Shown piece by piece: positions 10,286 to 22,309 of a stretch of DNA of 64,000 nt (position 1 is the first letter of the stretch; each line of letters begins with the position of its first letter). A model generated the notes under the pieces. The model had not been told where the DNA came from. It saw only the letters and a list, made by a program, of their open reading frames with translations, and searched no databases. Position numbers and translations under genes: made by a program. Source of the DNA: Pristionchus mayeri (taxonomy: Eukaryota; Nematoda; Chromadorea; Rhabditida; Neodiplogasteridae); assembly GCA_036245805.1 (NCBI GenBank), contig BTRK01000005.1, positions 28,997,469 through 29,061,468 of the forward strand, given 5' to 3'.

Positions 10286-13200
10286 ATGAACCTCGGGGCA
10301 GAGCCTGAGCCACTCGACTTCGCCCCCCCCAAGAACGGAGAGCAGGAGGGATACAAGGCCGCAGCCAAACCAGCGCCCGCTATCAGAGAGGGCAAGAAGG
10401 TACGGTGAATTACCAGGAATGCGGACGAGGAATCGAGGATTAACTTTATTTCGTAAACATGAATAATTGCAGAAAGTGCACGTGATCTCGAACGTCTGGC
10501 AGTTGGAGTACGAGGATCGGTGAGTTGCCATTTGTGAGATGCAGTGAGAATACATCTTCATGATCATTCGCAACTGTAATCTGTCTGCTAGTCGTGTCCC
10601 ATACAAATGATATCGTTCAGTCTGGTGTACCGCTACGATGTCTCGGTGGGACTGGAGGCGATTGGCAACGACGGATCATCCAGAATATTCAGTGTCAACA
10701 AGGGACCGAAGGACGAGTGAGTGGGGTTTGGATAGAGAGGAATGGAATGGATACGGTAGTCTGAATTGCTTTATCGATTGCAGTGCCTCGGTGCACGAGA
10801 GGAACGAGCTGATCAGAGAGGCACTCAAGAGGGGACTCGAGATGTACAGGTGCGGAGAGTAAAATTAAGAAAATGAAGTGGAAGACGATTCGTCTCTTCG
10901 GAAAGAGAACCAAATATTGCAGTGTTGAATGATGTGAAAATCGAAATATGGATTCCTAAGTGTTTCTCTTGCAGAATCCTCTCTCAGCGTGGCTGCATCG
11001 CAGTGGATGGGGCAGCGATGATGTACGCGAATGAGTCACTCGATGCAGCACTCAAGCCACATGGGTACAAGATCAAGGTAAGCGGAGGAAGCAGTCGTTT
11101 CATCCTCGAGTTTGATGCCACTCGTGTTGTTCGATAATGCGAGATTCGATGGATTCCACTCTCGCTCTCGTGTTGTTGAATAACAAACTCAGGAAATATT
11201 GATCTCGCTGCAGGTGAACGTGGAGGATCTTCCGGAAGAGGCGCGCAAGCTTATTCGCAACGCCGGCGTCAAGAATGTCGTCATCGAGGTGAGAATTGGC
11301 ATGCTGCCAGGAGAAATTGACGAATTGCCAAGTGGACAATCAATAAAATATCCCCTACAGGTGGTCGCGTCGAAGAGCTTCAATATCAAGGACCTCTCCG
11401 GGCAGACGAGGTGGGCTACTGTAACTAGCGAGACATTGGTTACGGTATCAGCTCTTATCGATCGATTTCAGCATCGATCGTTCCGATATTGACCAGTCGG
11501 TGAAGCAGTTCTTCGAGGTCATCACATCGGAGCATGCAATCGCCTCGTGAGTCATCTCTCGTTTCAGATCGAGACTTGGGACTGGGCCATTCAACTAATC
11601 GATAATTGATTAATTGATCTACTCTGCAGCCACAACTACTCCTTCTTCACGGGAGGAAACCTGTACCGCGACGACCCCGACAGGATCAAGATGGGAGGAG
11701 GAGTCAATCCCAAGATTGCGCGCCCCATCGGATCGGTGAGTATTGTAGTTCAATTGGGTCAGTATCATGACTCGCCTGGTTGCAGGGTCAGGAGCGCCGT
11801 GAGGGCATGTCGAAGGGCTTCACACTGGCCGAGAAAGACGGAAGGATCATAGGAGCACTCAATATTGATGGTGAGTGGAGAGATGGAAAGTGGTGAATGA
11901 TGGATGGACATGTGGGTAGAGTTAAAATTGGTTGCAATAACGTCTAATCACCTGCTTTGCAGTGACGACGGGTACATTCTGGAGTGAAGGGAAGCTACTG
12001 CAGACCATCGTCGAGATCAACAAGTACGGTATCTACAGTCCTGCTGACAATGACTTTGTCTTGCTTGATGAATTATCAAGTCTTCAAGTCCATTATAATT
12101 TCAGATGGGGCAAACCAGCGAACGCGAGATGGGACGCGCGTGCCATCAAGCGCACCAACGACCTCATCAAGAGTAAGCGTTATTTGACATTTCGAGACCA
12201 TTCAGTAAGGTAAATTCGGTGGGACATAAATGTCCTTGTGCAGATATGCGTGTATCGTACACTCCCGACGACGGCGGATCCTCCTTCGACTTCATCATCA
12301 GTGGCCTCACCGCCAAGACATGGACGACCACCAATGGAGATACGAAGCAGGTACGGTAGAGAGGGGAAAGAGGGATACGGTAGGCTATGGTTTGGATAGC
12401 GAGAGGGTAATTGCCTCTTATCGCAGGAGGTGCGCACAATGGAGCAGCTGACGTGCAAGAATGCGATGGGGCAGGAGGAACCACTCTTCAACAAGTTCAG
12501 CAACGCCAACCTCATGTGAGTTGATGCACTCGTAATTCGTTTCCATTTTCCCTTCAAAGTGATTCAATTTTTCCAATATCATCTCTCACTTTGCATCCCT
12601 TGCAGACTTCTGCACTGGCCTCTGATTGAGACGAAGCGAGCCCGTAAGCGAACTGACGATCCCACGAAGTTCGACGTCCAGACCGAGTTCTTCCCCATCG
12701 AACTGCTAGATGTGAAGGCCTACCAACGTGTGCCACTCAAGAAGCAGGGCGCAGAACCGGTACGGTAGATATTGATATTACTATTGTAGTGTGGAGGGGG
12801 TACTGTAGTGTTTGTAGATCGATTACGGTAGCAGTGTAGAGTACCATGTGGTTGATTGCAGGAGCGAGCGATGAAGGTGGAGGATCGATGGAATTGCACG
12901 AGTCAGGCACTGGACGCCCTCAATCTCTTCGGAGACACGAGACAGAGGAGGTCGAGGAACACCGTCATGGAGGCGTACGTTGATACACTATGGAGTTGGG
13001 GACTAGTTGTCAAGCCAGTTGGATTTATGATTCCAGAACAATAATTGTGTGGTGACCGAATGATGCAATAGTTAGATATGACGGAACTAAGAAAATTGTT
13101 CATTCATTCATTAATTTGACTTGCAGTTTCGGAATCACTCTATCTCGCAAGCCCCTGGAGACGGATGGAATCACTCGACGAATGCCCGAAGTCGTCTTCG

Positions 13201-16200
13201 ATCGAAATGCCGACGTCGATGACAGAGTGAGCATTTCTAATTGTCTATAGTGTCGTCGTCGCAAGACTCCGTCATTTTTAGGGAACAACAAAAAGGTGGG
13301 CATGTCAATTTATTCAATATCAGCCTATCCAATCATTTGGCAGACGTCATTTCGCACTGGCCAGTTGGCATACCAGACTCCCGCCCACATCACCACCCTC
13401 ATCATCGCCATCTCCGACAATCAACACACCCAGTTCAATGTCAGTTGTCGATCGATTGGGGTACATTGTTACTGTAATAGTTTTGTTGGATATCAATAAC
13501 TGTCTATTCTTGCAGCACAATGGATTCGCTCGCGCTCTGCTCGAAGCTGCGAAGAAGAAGAGGATGAGGATCGACAACCACATGGTCGAGGTGTACGTGA
13601 CTGCTCCTTTTGCCCTGCTACCATACCCCATGGCTGGTTGATGGTTGTCGTTGCAGGGTTCATCCTAACAAGATGCACGACCGACTGCAGCAGATTGCTG
13701 CAGAGAAGAAGAAGGGCGACCCCAAGCTGAAGAAGGTCGTCTTCATGTATGTAGAGCCAGAGGCCAGCAAGCGACACGGTCAGTCAGGGAGGGATACGAT
13801 AGAAGTACGGTAGTCGAGGTGGACTAGTCGTTTGCAGACGAGCTGAAGCTGTTCGAGCGACGCTTCTGCGTGGTTACCCAGCATCTGACGATGGAGAACG
13901 CGGCGAAGATGGTGACGAGCAGGTGAGAGAGAAGAGAGAGAGAAAGTTGATGAGGTGCCAAGAACGGAGTGATGTGCAGGCCGACGATGGAGAATGTGCT
14001 GCTCAAGCTGAACGTGAAGGGCGGAGGACACAACTACAGCGTCAAGCCGGAGAAGTTCGCGTGAGTTGGAGTATCACCATGGAGGGGTATTGTGGAGAGT
14101 GACTGATATATATATCACGCCTCTCATGAAAGAATCGAGCTGGGCATGGGAATGGTGAAATGAGTTATTACAGGATTTGGCCACCCTGAGGCATGCCTGA
14201 GTGACCCCCGAAGTCTCATTTTGCAGACTTCTTTTGGAGCTCCCTACGTAGGGTCGCATACCGGCATCACCCACTTTGAGAGCTGTTTTCTCTTATACGG
14301 TGAAAGATAGAGCGAAATGGACCTCTGAGTGACCCCAACTAATTTTTCGAGCTCTATCTATCTATACGAACCATTTTCTCTAATGCTTATTTTTAAGAGT
14401 GGTACACTTTTGGTCAATTTTCTCAAAAATGTAGGTAAAGCAGCAGCTCAAATTTTCACATTAGATGCATCTCAACGACATCTTTCGAATGAGTGGCTTG
14501 CCAAAAAAATACGAGAACCCTGGTGAAAGTTTCGCCCTTTTTACTGCGTCTAGATCGCTTGAACTTTATTTTCAACATACGATTTCATTTCACACCGCTC
14601 TTTTCGGAGCGCTCGGCCGAAAATGATAGAATTCATATCGCTATCCCTGTTGAAAATAAAGTTCAAACGATCCAGACGGAGTAAAAAGGGCGAAACTTTC
14701 ACCAGGGTTCTCGTATTTTTTTGGCAAGCCACTCATTCGAAAGATGTCGTTGAGATGCATCTAATGTGAAAATTTGAGCTGCTGCTTTACCTACATTTTT
14801 GAGAAAATTGACCAAAAGTGTACCACTCTTAAAAATAAGCATTAGAGAAAATGGTTCGTATAGATAGATAGAGCTCGAAAAATTAGTTGGGGTCACTCAG
14901 AGGTCCATTTCGCTCTATCTTTCACCGTATAAGAGAAAACAGCTCTCAAAGTGGGTTATGCCGGTATGCGACGCTACGTAGGGAGCTCCGAAATGAAGTC
15001 TGCAAAATGAGACTTCGGGGTCACTCAGGCATGCCTCAGGGTGGCCAAATCAGGTTAGAACTCATTTCATGGTTTTCCCTCCATTCCCAAGAACGGCCAT
15101 TCTAGCTCGATTCTCTCGTGAATGGCGTGATATCCGCGTTTCGTGAATGAGACGGATTTAAAATAATGTTATTGTTTTACGATCGAAATGCTAAATGCGA
15201 AATTTACAAGTATCGTAAAACATACTTTACATTTAGGTTACGTAGAGTTTTGCAATACGGTATTTTCTTTTGCAGGGATAAGCTGTGGATGAATGGCCAG
15301 ACGATGATAATGGGTTACGACGTGTGGCATCCATCGGGACAGACGAGAGTGGAGAAGATGTCCGATCGACTGGCCGACCCCTCTGTCGTCGGGGTACGGT
15401 AGAACAGATAGTTATTGAGAACTGACATGACTAAGTAAACTTTTTAAACGTTGATGATTGCAGTTCTCGTTCAATGGTGGCGTCAAACTGGATTCGTTCA
15501 TCGGCGACTACCACTATCAACAGGCAACCAAGGAAAAAGTGAGTCGAACACCAATATTTCCTAATATTTCCTGTTGCTCGCTTTAGGCTTCTGTGGGAAT
15601 ATGTATAATATGCAGCAGAATTCCGTCAATAGGGACATCATATCGCCTCCAAAAAATAAAATTGTGAATGGAAATGAGAATGGTGCAGGTGAACGACGAG
15701 GTGCTGAATGCGCGTATCAAGTGGATGCTTGGAGTATTCGAGAAGAACAGAGGAGATCTCCCTCCTCTCATCATAGTCGTCAGAGATGGAATCTCAGATG
15801 GGCAGTACAAACACGTGAGTGGGGAGGAAGGATGAGACAGATGTAGTCAATGGGATCTTTTATCAATGGATGCATTGAAGGGAATGGACGAGCTCGAAGC
15901 TCTTCGCGAGGGAGCTCGCGAGTACGCTGCCTCCAAGGCAAGGGCCGATAAGATCAAGAAGGTACGGTGGTGGTGAAAAGGGGGATTACTGTAGATTGAT
16001 ATACGGAATTGCAATGAGGCTTTTGTTGCAGCCGCCAGTGGTCGACTACTCTCCCAAGTTCATATTCATCGTCGCAACGAAGCGTCACCACAAAAGGATG
16101 TACACGGAGGCACCCATAGGAGTGAGTGAGAGTGGAAGTACTGTAGTGGTGGTGCAGCTGGTGCAACTAGAATCGACGTGTACTAATCATCGCCTGCAGG

Positions 16201-16868
16201 GTCACGCGAACATGCCTGCGATGAGTGTGGTGGACGACACGATAACGAACCCCGCTCTCTTCGAGTTCTTCCTCCAGTCGCATACGCCGCTTCAGGTGAG
16301 TATGGAGACATGATGATACTTTTGTGGATAGATCTATTCTGTCATTTTTGGAAACAGTAACTGAATATTATGAATGGATTATGATTGTGTGCAGGGAATG
16401 GCGAAGGCGACGAAGTACACTGTGCTGAAGGACGACGTGGGCACGACGAGCGATGCGATTCAGAGTCTGATGGGAGCACTCTGCTTCGAGCATCAGGTGA
16501 GGGGTTGAACACTTGCTATGCATCTAGTATGGATATGGAATGACCTCCCTTCTATCTGATGGCTTATTTGCTACAAATCTTACTGTTCTCCTTGCAGATC
16601 TCGACTAATGCGATCTCCATCCCCGAGCCAGTGTACCAGTCGGATGAGTGGGCGAAAAGAGGAGCAGCCAACATGAGAAAGTTCAAGTGAGTGGGGGCGG
16701 CTAATCATTGCCTCACCGACTTGAAAGGGCTTCGTCATCACCTCAGTCTCTTGTAGGGAAGTGTACGGTGACCAGGGGCAGTTCAAGGCGAACTTCACGT
16801 ACGAAGACCTCACCTTCCGTCTCTCGTATTGGAATTCAGAACTGGAGCAAGTGAGAGTGAATGCCTAA
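10286..16868 (+). CDS. Argonaute (worm-type, WAGO/CSR-1-like), 31 exons
   Basis: Thirty-one exons, all in phase, give 952 aa: 10286-10399, 10473-10519, 10621-10716, 10784-10849, 10975-11077, 11214-11288, 11361-11410, 11472-11546, 11630-11735, 11786-11870, 11963-12023, 12105-12172, 12244-12350, 12427-12515, 12606-12759, 12862-12974, 13127-13226, 13344-13439, 13516-13592, 13657-13778, 13838-13922, 13980-14060, 15276-15393, 15464-15538, 15689-15814, 15881-15961, 16032-16121, 16200-16295, 16395-16496, 16598-16686, 16757-16868. The N domain begins SNVWQLEYEDRLVYRYDVSV. A PAZ-like region is in the middle (exons 11-15). PIWI spans the C-terminal half: GYDVWHP (D672), VVRDGISDGQY (D754), FIVATKRHHKRMY, and YQSDEWAKRG, which places Asp902 where AGO proteins have His. 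It should bind small RNA and may slice. AATAAA follows the stop. Intron 22 carries a 1-kb palindrome. The fit to WAGO/CSR-1 is by motif only. Confidence 0.9.
14110..15133. repeat. ~1-kb foldback palindrome inside the Argonaute gene
   Basis: Two arms of about 450-500 nt are near-perfect reverse complements about a centre near 14615. For example, the sequence from 14162 (TTTGGCCACCCTGAGGCATG) recurs inverted near 15045, and the two arms encode the same 65-residue open frame on opposite strands (14329-14526 and 14699-14896). Weaker inverted similarity (ATATCACGCC, GAGAGAATCGAGCT-like blocks) reaches 14110 and 15133. The whole structure lies within one intron (14061-15275) of the Argonaute. No transposase is visible, so it is a non-autonomous foldback element. 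The mirrored frames are by-products. Confidence 0.85.
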
Positions 16869-17935
16869 GTCCTCCTTCTCCCTACTTTCACAATAAATAA
16901 TTGATATATCGTTGCTCTATCCCTATTTATATGTCTCTAGTCTAGTAGTCAATCAACGAAGAGATGAAATAAGAGTTCTCTGCCTGTACATTGTATTTCC
17001 TGTTAACTGATTCATGGCCTCTCGGGGCATTTCTGCCCCTTTTACTGACGCGTAATCTGTGTATGTCGTTGTCTTCAATCAACCCCTCCCCCCTCTTCTT
17101 TACCTTCTTCGAGATGGTGAATGAGGAGGAATTTGCACTCTCAACAGGAAACAAGCAGTGACTCTTCATTCACCACCTCCAAGTTCTTCACCCCCCCCCC
17201 TTTCCTGTCTCGAATAACGTAAACTTCTGTCCATTGCAACTCGACATGTAACAATCTATATTCTTGTAACTAGTCTGTGGATACAGTTTCTCTCTCCTCT
17301 AGGCGAGGGATTCATTCAATCGGAGTACTCGTCTAGGGGATGGGACTACTGTAGCCAACTGCAGTACCCACCGCTCTTTCCACCATACGATGTACAAATT
17401 CCGGTTCAACACAAACTGATTGCTATTAAGAAGCTTGCGTTGTTTATAACTCACTTTAATTATCTTTTCGCTTATTCATAGTTTAATGGCGTGAGAAGAA
17501 TACGTCCCCTCAATTAATGTTTCGGTAAATGAGGACAGAAAAATGGCATACGCTTATTGTTCAACAGTTTCACAAGACAATACAATCATCTAAAGGTATT
17601 GTTAGAGCTGGTCATGGTTGAAGTACAAAATAAAAATCTCGAGGCTTTAAAAGAGCTCATCAATAGTGCCAAATACTTTATCGTATATATGCATACACAT
17701 AGTTATACAGATGATTATGATACTCGACAGATATGTAGCATGTTTGTCAATTACGATCGATACGGCAGCCACCGTATTCAAAACCATATCACAGACTGGG
17801 CAAGACTAGATACAAGGTGTCAACATTAGATTAGTGAGCTACTGAGATCATTAATCGGACTGGAAGGACTAGAATCAGAGGAGGTCGAGAGCAGAGGAAG
17901 AAAAGGAGTCAGAAAACAGCAGATAATGAATTCCA
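16869..17935. other. Intergenic, Argonaute 3' flank
   Basis: AATAAA near 16894 is the likely Argonaute polyadenylation signal. The rest is pyrimidine-rich, with a 10-C run at 17191. An isolated AT-rich 90-codon plus-strand frame at 17557-17829 has no splice or domain support, so I do not call it a gene. Confidence 0.5.
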
Positions 17936-19684
17936 TTAGAAGTCCATGAGGATGGCGTTGTTCGACTTCTCTGACTTCAGTTTCTTCGATAATGAGAACT
18001 TGGATTCTTCTGAAACAAGCATAAATTAAGCGATTGTCGTCTGATTTGTTTCTTACAATTTCCGCCGTTCTCAAAAAAATTCAAACACATCGAAAATGTT
18101 CAGTGTTTTAAATTAAGCTTCATGAGACCATCAATTATCAGCTAATAAATCTCACTCTGTGGATGGAAGTGTCGTTGTCCAATGTAGTGCACGAAATCGA
18201 TCAGCGAGTTTCGCTCCGTCGCCGTCACTTCGAAGAGTTTGACTGAAGAGAAAGAACAAAAAATACATGTGAGATCATCTACTCCTTTTATACATTTTTA
18301 TTAAATTTCGTTGGGCTCAGATCGATTAGAACAATATCGTTTCCTATTTTCTAACATACTGATATTTGACTGGCAATCGCTAATAAAACCCTTTCCGGGA
18401 CGTATGAACATTCTATCTCCTACAACACCATTCGCGCACCTTTCTCCCTCTGCGACCAGTTGAGTGCGAATTCCGAGTCGACTTTGCGACCCGGAAGATC
18501 AGTCATGTTGCCAAGAACGACAACCGGGACCTGCGAAAGCGAAGATCACAATTTAATTCGTTTCAAGACCATAACATGATTTAATTCCCGCAGCTACAAC
18601 GATTGTCCTTTAAAATATTTCTATTCCCCACTGACTTCCTTCTTCTCCTTGGCGTAGTGCTTGTCGATGGCCTTCTTGAGCATGTCCATCTTGTTGAAAC
18701 TCTCGTGGTCCGTGACTGAGTAGACGAGCACGAAGGCATCCGCCACCTGATGAGTGATGAGATCAAAGATCGCACATAGGAGATAAAAGACCAATACGAC
18801 TTGTATTAATCGATTATTCACTTCTAATTTTATCTGAATGCCGTATGCTAACGAACAATACAACAGGCGAATCGTGTTTAATTTGCTCTATATCATCGGA
18901 CAATATCCATGGCCAACTACCTGTAGGTAAGCTCTCTTCAGTTCGACGGGCCCGTTCTCGGGAATGCCAGCTGTGTCGTGGAAGATCAGGATCTCTCTGC
19001 AAATCATGCATTGTTTCGTTTGACCTAAGAATCGGAGCCGGGGAGGACAACTTCTAGAAACTTGAAGCAAGCAATGCGTAGGCTCTAAAATGTTCAAAAA
19101 AACTGTTCGTGTTCACATACATTGTTATCGGAACAAATTGAAGTTTTACTATTACAATTTTTAGAAAAAAACACCAAAAGCGCACCGAGATCTACATGCG
19201 AATAAAACAATATATCTTTGCTGACCTCGGTTTGTCTCCGTCCTCCAACAGCACCTGATATGTGTCCTCGATCGTCGGATGGTACGGCTAAAGAAGAGGA
19301 GTAATTACTGCTTGATAAAGAGTATTCAGGCACTGTGCCAGCTTGCTATTTGCCCCACTCATAAAACACTTCACGCATCGGGCACAAACACTGGATGATA
19401 CCCCCTCAACTGACTCTCTCTCTCTTCGCGTGCTTGATTCTGTGGCAAGAAGGGGGATCAGTGGTCTACCACAGAGAAGGGGAGAGAGCAAGGACCAGTC
19501 TGATCAGTGATAGTCTAGGAAGGGGGAGAACTCGATGGTCTCTTCCTTCTGATGCTGATCTTCTCAGGCTAGTCTAAGGGAACCAATCATCTGGTACCTT
19601 CTTGGTGATGTCTTCGATGCATGCGACCTGTCTGAGTATGGCAGTCTTGCCAACTCTCTTCGCGCCCACGACGACCACTCTCAT
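17936..19684 (-). CDS. kappaB-Ras (NKIRAS-like) small GTPase
   Basis: Seven exons (19598-19684, 19226-19287, 18921-18996, 18636-18746, 18440-18530, 18156-18242, 17936-18009, read downward) encode 195 aa in perfect phase. P-loop GAKRVGKT is at residues 7-14, G3 DTAG at 57-60, and G4 NMTD at 120-123 in place of NKxD. The stretch from [16 protein letters not shown] through [20 protein letters not shown] to [20 protein letters not shown] matches human NKIRAS1/2 over its length, and total length is about the same (191-192 aa). kappaB-Ras proteins bind IkappaB and Ral-GAP in vertebrates. Ras Gly12 and Gly13 are Lys and Arg here, fitting the family's unusual P-loop. It ends [17 protein letters not shown] with no CAAX lipidation box. 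Nematodes largely lack canonical NF-kappaB, so a Ral-pathway role is more likely (inference). Confidence 0.88.
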
Positions 19685-19762
19685 CGTGCGGGCTGGAGGG
19701 GGACGGGAGGAACGCACTGGAGCTGAATTACTACATCGTTATTAAGTACTGTACTTGAAGTA

Positions 19763-21027
19763 TCAGGTTGGAACAAAAGTTCTGTCCGATTTCAATATTT
19801 TCTTTTTCTTACATTCAACATCCTTCCTTTTCGACCGATTTTCAAATGGTTGTTCTCACACAATAAGTGATCCAACACTCTGTATAGCGCACATTTGTAC
19901 AGCTCTATAACATCGGGATTGTGGTCGCAGTGCGAGGCAAAAGTTACCGTAATAGGTAACTGGGGTATTAATTTCTCCGAGTTCCAATCTATCGGTCTGA
20001 GAGATAGTACCAACCTTATTATATTTTTGGAAAGTACCATGGTCGTGTATTACAGCAGCAACTTAAAATGAATTCTAACACGAAAGGCCAACTAGAAAAA
20101 TGTGCCAATTGGCTAATACTGATGTCCTGGACATGACCTCAGATGAATTTATCTACCGTGCATTCAAACAGTTAGACTTAGAGATTAAAACATACTGAAA
20201 ATGTATAGATCCGGCCCTGACAAACACATTATTTTAGATAGGTAATTGTGCGATCCTCCTGTCACAAGCCAAATTTGTTTAAATATTGATTTCAAATTCG
20301 ACATTAAAATCGACATATTTTATCAGTTCCTGTCTCACATACAGTTGATCAGCTCATTATTTTGTGATTACATGCTGAAACTGACCTGCCCTATTACATT
20401 GTGGCTTGTGTAAGTTGGGTGATAGGTACTTTTGGTAGAGAAGCAATCCTAGCCTGGACACCAAAAGTCGGAAATTTGCATGTTTCGCAAGTATAATATG
20501 TTTTTGAAAAATCACAATTTTGAGAAAGATGAAGATCAGTTCAGCTAGACTTTTCTAATGTATGAATGACGCAATAGTAGTACACTATATCGCCCATATT
20601 CTAAGGACTGTCAGTTTGATTATCGGGACGGGAATACTAATCGATTGAACAGCTCCATCACTACATCTTACTCTATGTTCCTCGTGTAATTCGGGGAAGG
20701 GATGAATCAACCCCACCATTCAACCTAGGCTTAGAAAGTACTAGTCATGGCGTTCTCAATAATATATGTGAAGTTGCCCCACGATTTTTCTCTTCTGCAA
20801 AATAGTGATCCAAACACTTTTGAAAAAAAATCCGAAACTTGGTTTTATGACAATCATACATTTCTCGTATACCCTGAGTCGCTTATTTGATCTAAACATA
20901 TGTAGGGAATGTTCGAGTCTTCCACCTAATTACGCTACTGAGTTAGCTCAATGCGATTTGAGATGAGAATTTTACGCGAGCTCAAATGTCGTTCACGAAA
21001 TCGGACAGAACTTATGTTCCAACCTAA
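19763..21027. mobile_element. Decayed mariner-type element
   Basis: Terminal inverted repeats of about 29 nt (TYAGGTTGGAACANAAGTTC...) face each other at 19763 and 21027, flanked by TA on both sides, with a 1.27-kb span. Length, TA target and termini fit a Tc1/mariner element. I find no recognisable D,D34D transposase motif, so the internal gene is decayed or absent. It lies between the kappaB-Ras gene and the next minus-strand exon. Confidence 0.75.
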
Positions 21028-22309
21028 TAGTTAAAATTAATCGCTCGATATTGGTAATGAAATCGTCTTTTAAAATGAATAATCGCGAATGGTTCAATCA
21101 ATTTTGCAAGAAAGTAGTTTCTTTTATAATTCTATGAGGGGGCAATGGAACGTCAACTCGACCAATATTTTCCAGTCATTTTTTATCTGATTGCTCTGAA
21201 CGTCCAGATATTTCCCGACCCCTGACGCGGCATTTAATCATGCTCGACTCATCCATCACCTTGCCTGCCTCTCAATCACTCCAAGGACAAACTACTAACA
21301 CCATTCACTGCCATAGAGGAAGGCTAACTGCCGTTCAGACAATAAGGGACCCCACCCTTTTTCAGGCACAAAAGGAGGTTCAAATCCCCGTGAGTCCCTA
21401 AAACATCATCCTGTTGCGGCATTCCCAATTAACTGAATCAAGTTGAATCAGCGTGTCTAAAGCATCGCTAGTTAATGGAAAAAAGCTGGAACTTCGCACT
21501 AACAGGCAGGAGAGAATGCACGTTTTCTGCATTCAATCAGATCAAAATTCTTAGTATTCGCCAGTCCCTCTCATCGATTTCACATATTGCACAAGTCTTG
21601 GCAGCTTTTCATTCCAATCATCAAAGAGCTGCTAGCAGGGGGGGGGGGATAATCCTCTCTCGATTTGCACAACATTCCTCTACCAGCTTAGTCGATCTAG
21701 CCCATCCTTCGATTGCACGGTCCTTCTTAACCCATGTCAAACAAAAGGCGAGAATTAATCGAATTACATGATATTAAAATATGTCTGTTGCAATTAGAAA
21801 TTGAATAGTTTTTCAGACTCATGATTCTTATAATAAAGTAATGAAGCCCCGATCTGTTCCACTACTCGTTTCCCAATTCTATCTTGAATCCGCTCATCCG
21901 TGTGTATGCGTAATCAGGGTCGGAACAGGGCGAGCTAGAGAGGAGAGGAGATAGGAAGGATGAGAGATCAGGTAAGAGCAAGAGAGAGGCGCGCGCAGAA
22001 GAGTGATCGATTACCCAACCGCAGCTAATCGTGCCAATACCAAGAGCGATCGTAGTGGCAACCCAACAGTCCGCTGAACGTGTCTACGCGATTATAAACA
22101 AAGAATAAGCGGTTACAAACGAGGGAAAGGGCAAGAAAACTATTGGAAAAGTAGCCGATCGAGAGCCACTACAGTGACTACAAACTACAAAACCGCATCG
22201 CGTGCCGCGCTAGCGTCTCTCTGGTCAGACACTTATTTAGAGAATATTTTTCCTCAGTGATGAACTAAAGTTGAAATTTCAAATTAGCAGCCATTCAAAT
22301 TCAAATTAA

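Noticed and set aside
14329..14896. Mirrored 65-codon frames inside the Argonaute intron
   Set aside because: They are the same sequence on the two arms of the palindrome; no start context or domain.
17557..17829. 90-codon plus-strand open frame
   Set aside because: AT-rich, isolated, no acceptor, donor or domain; it may be a transposon remnant, but I cannot support a gene.
21300..21410. Possible tRNA gene (GGTTCAAATCC B-box-like)
   Set aside because: No A box, no acceptor-stem pairing and no anticodon arm at the right spacing.
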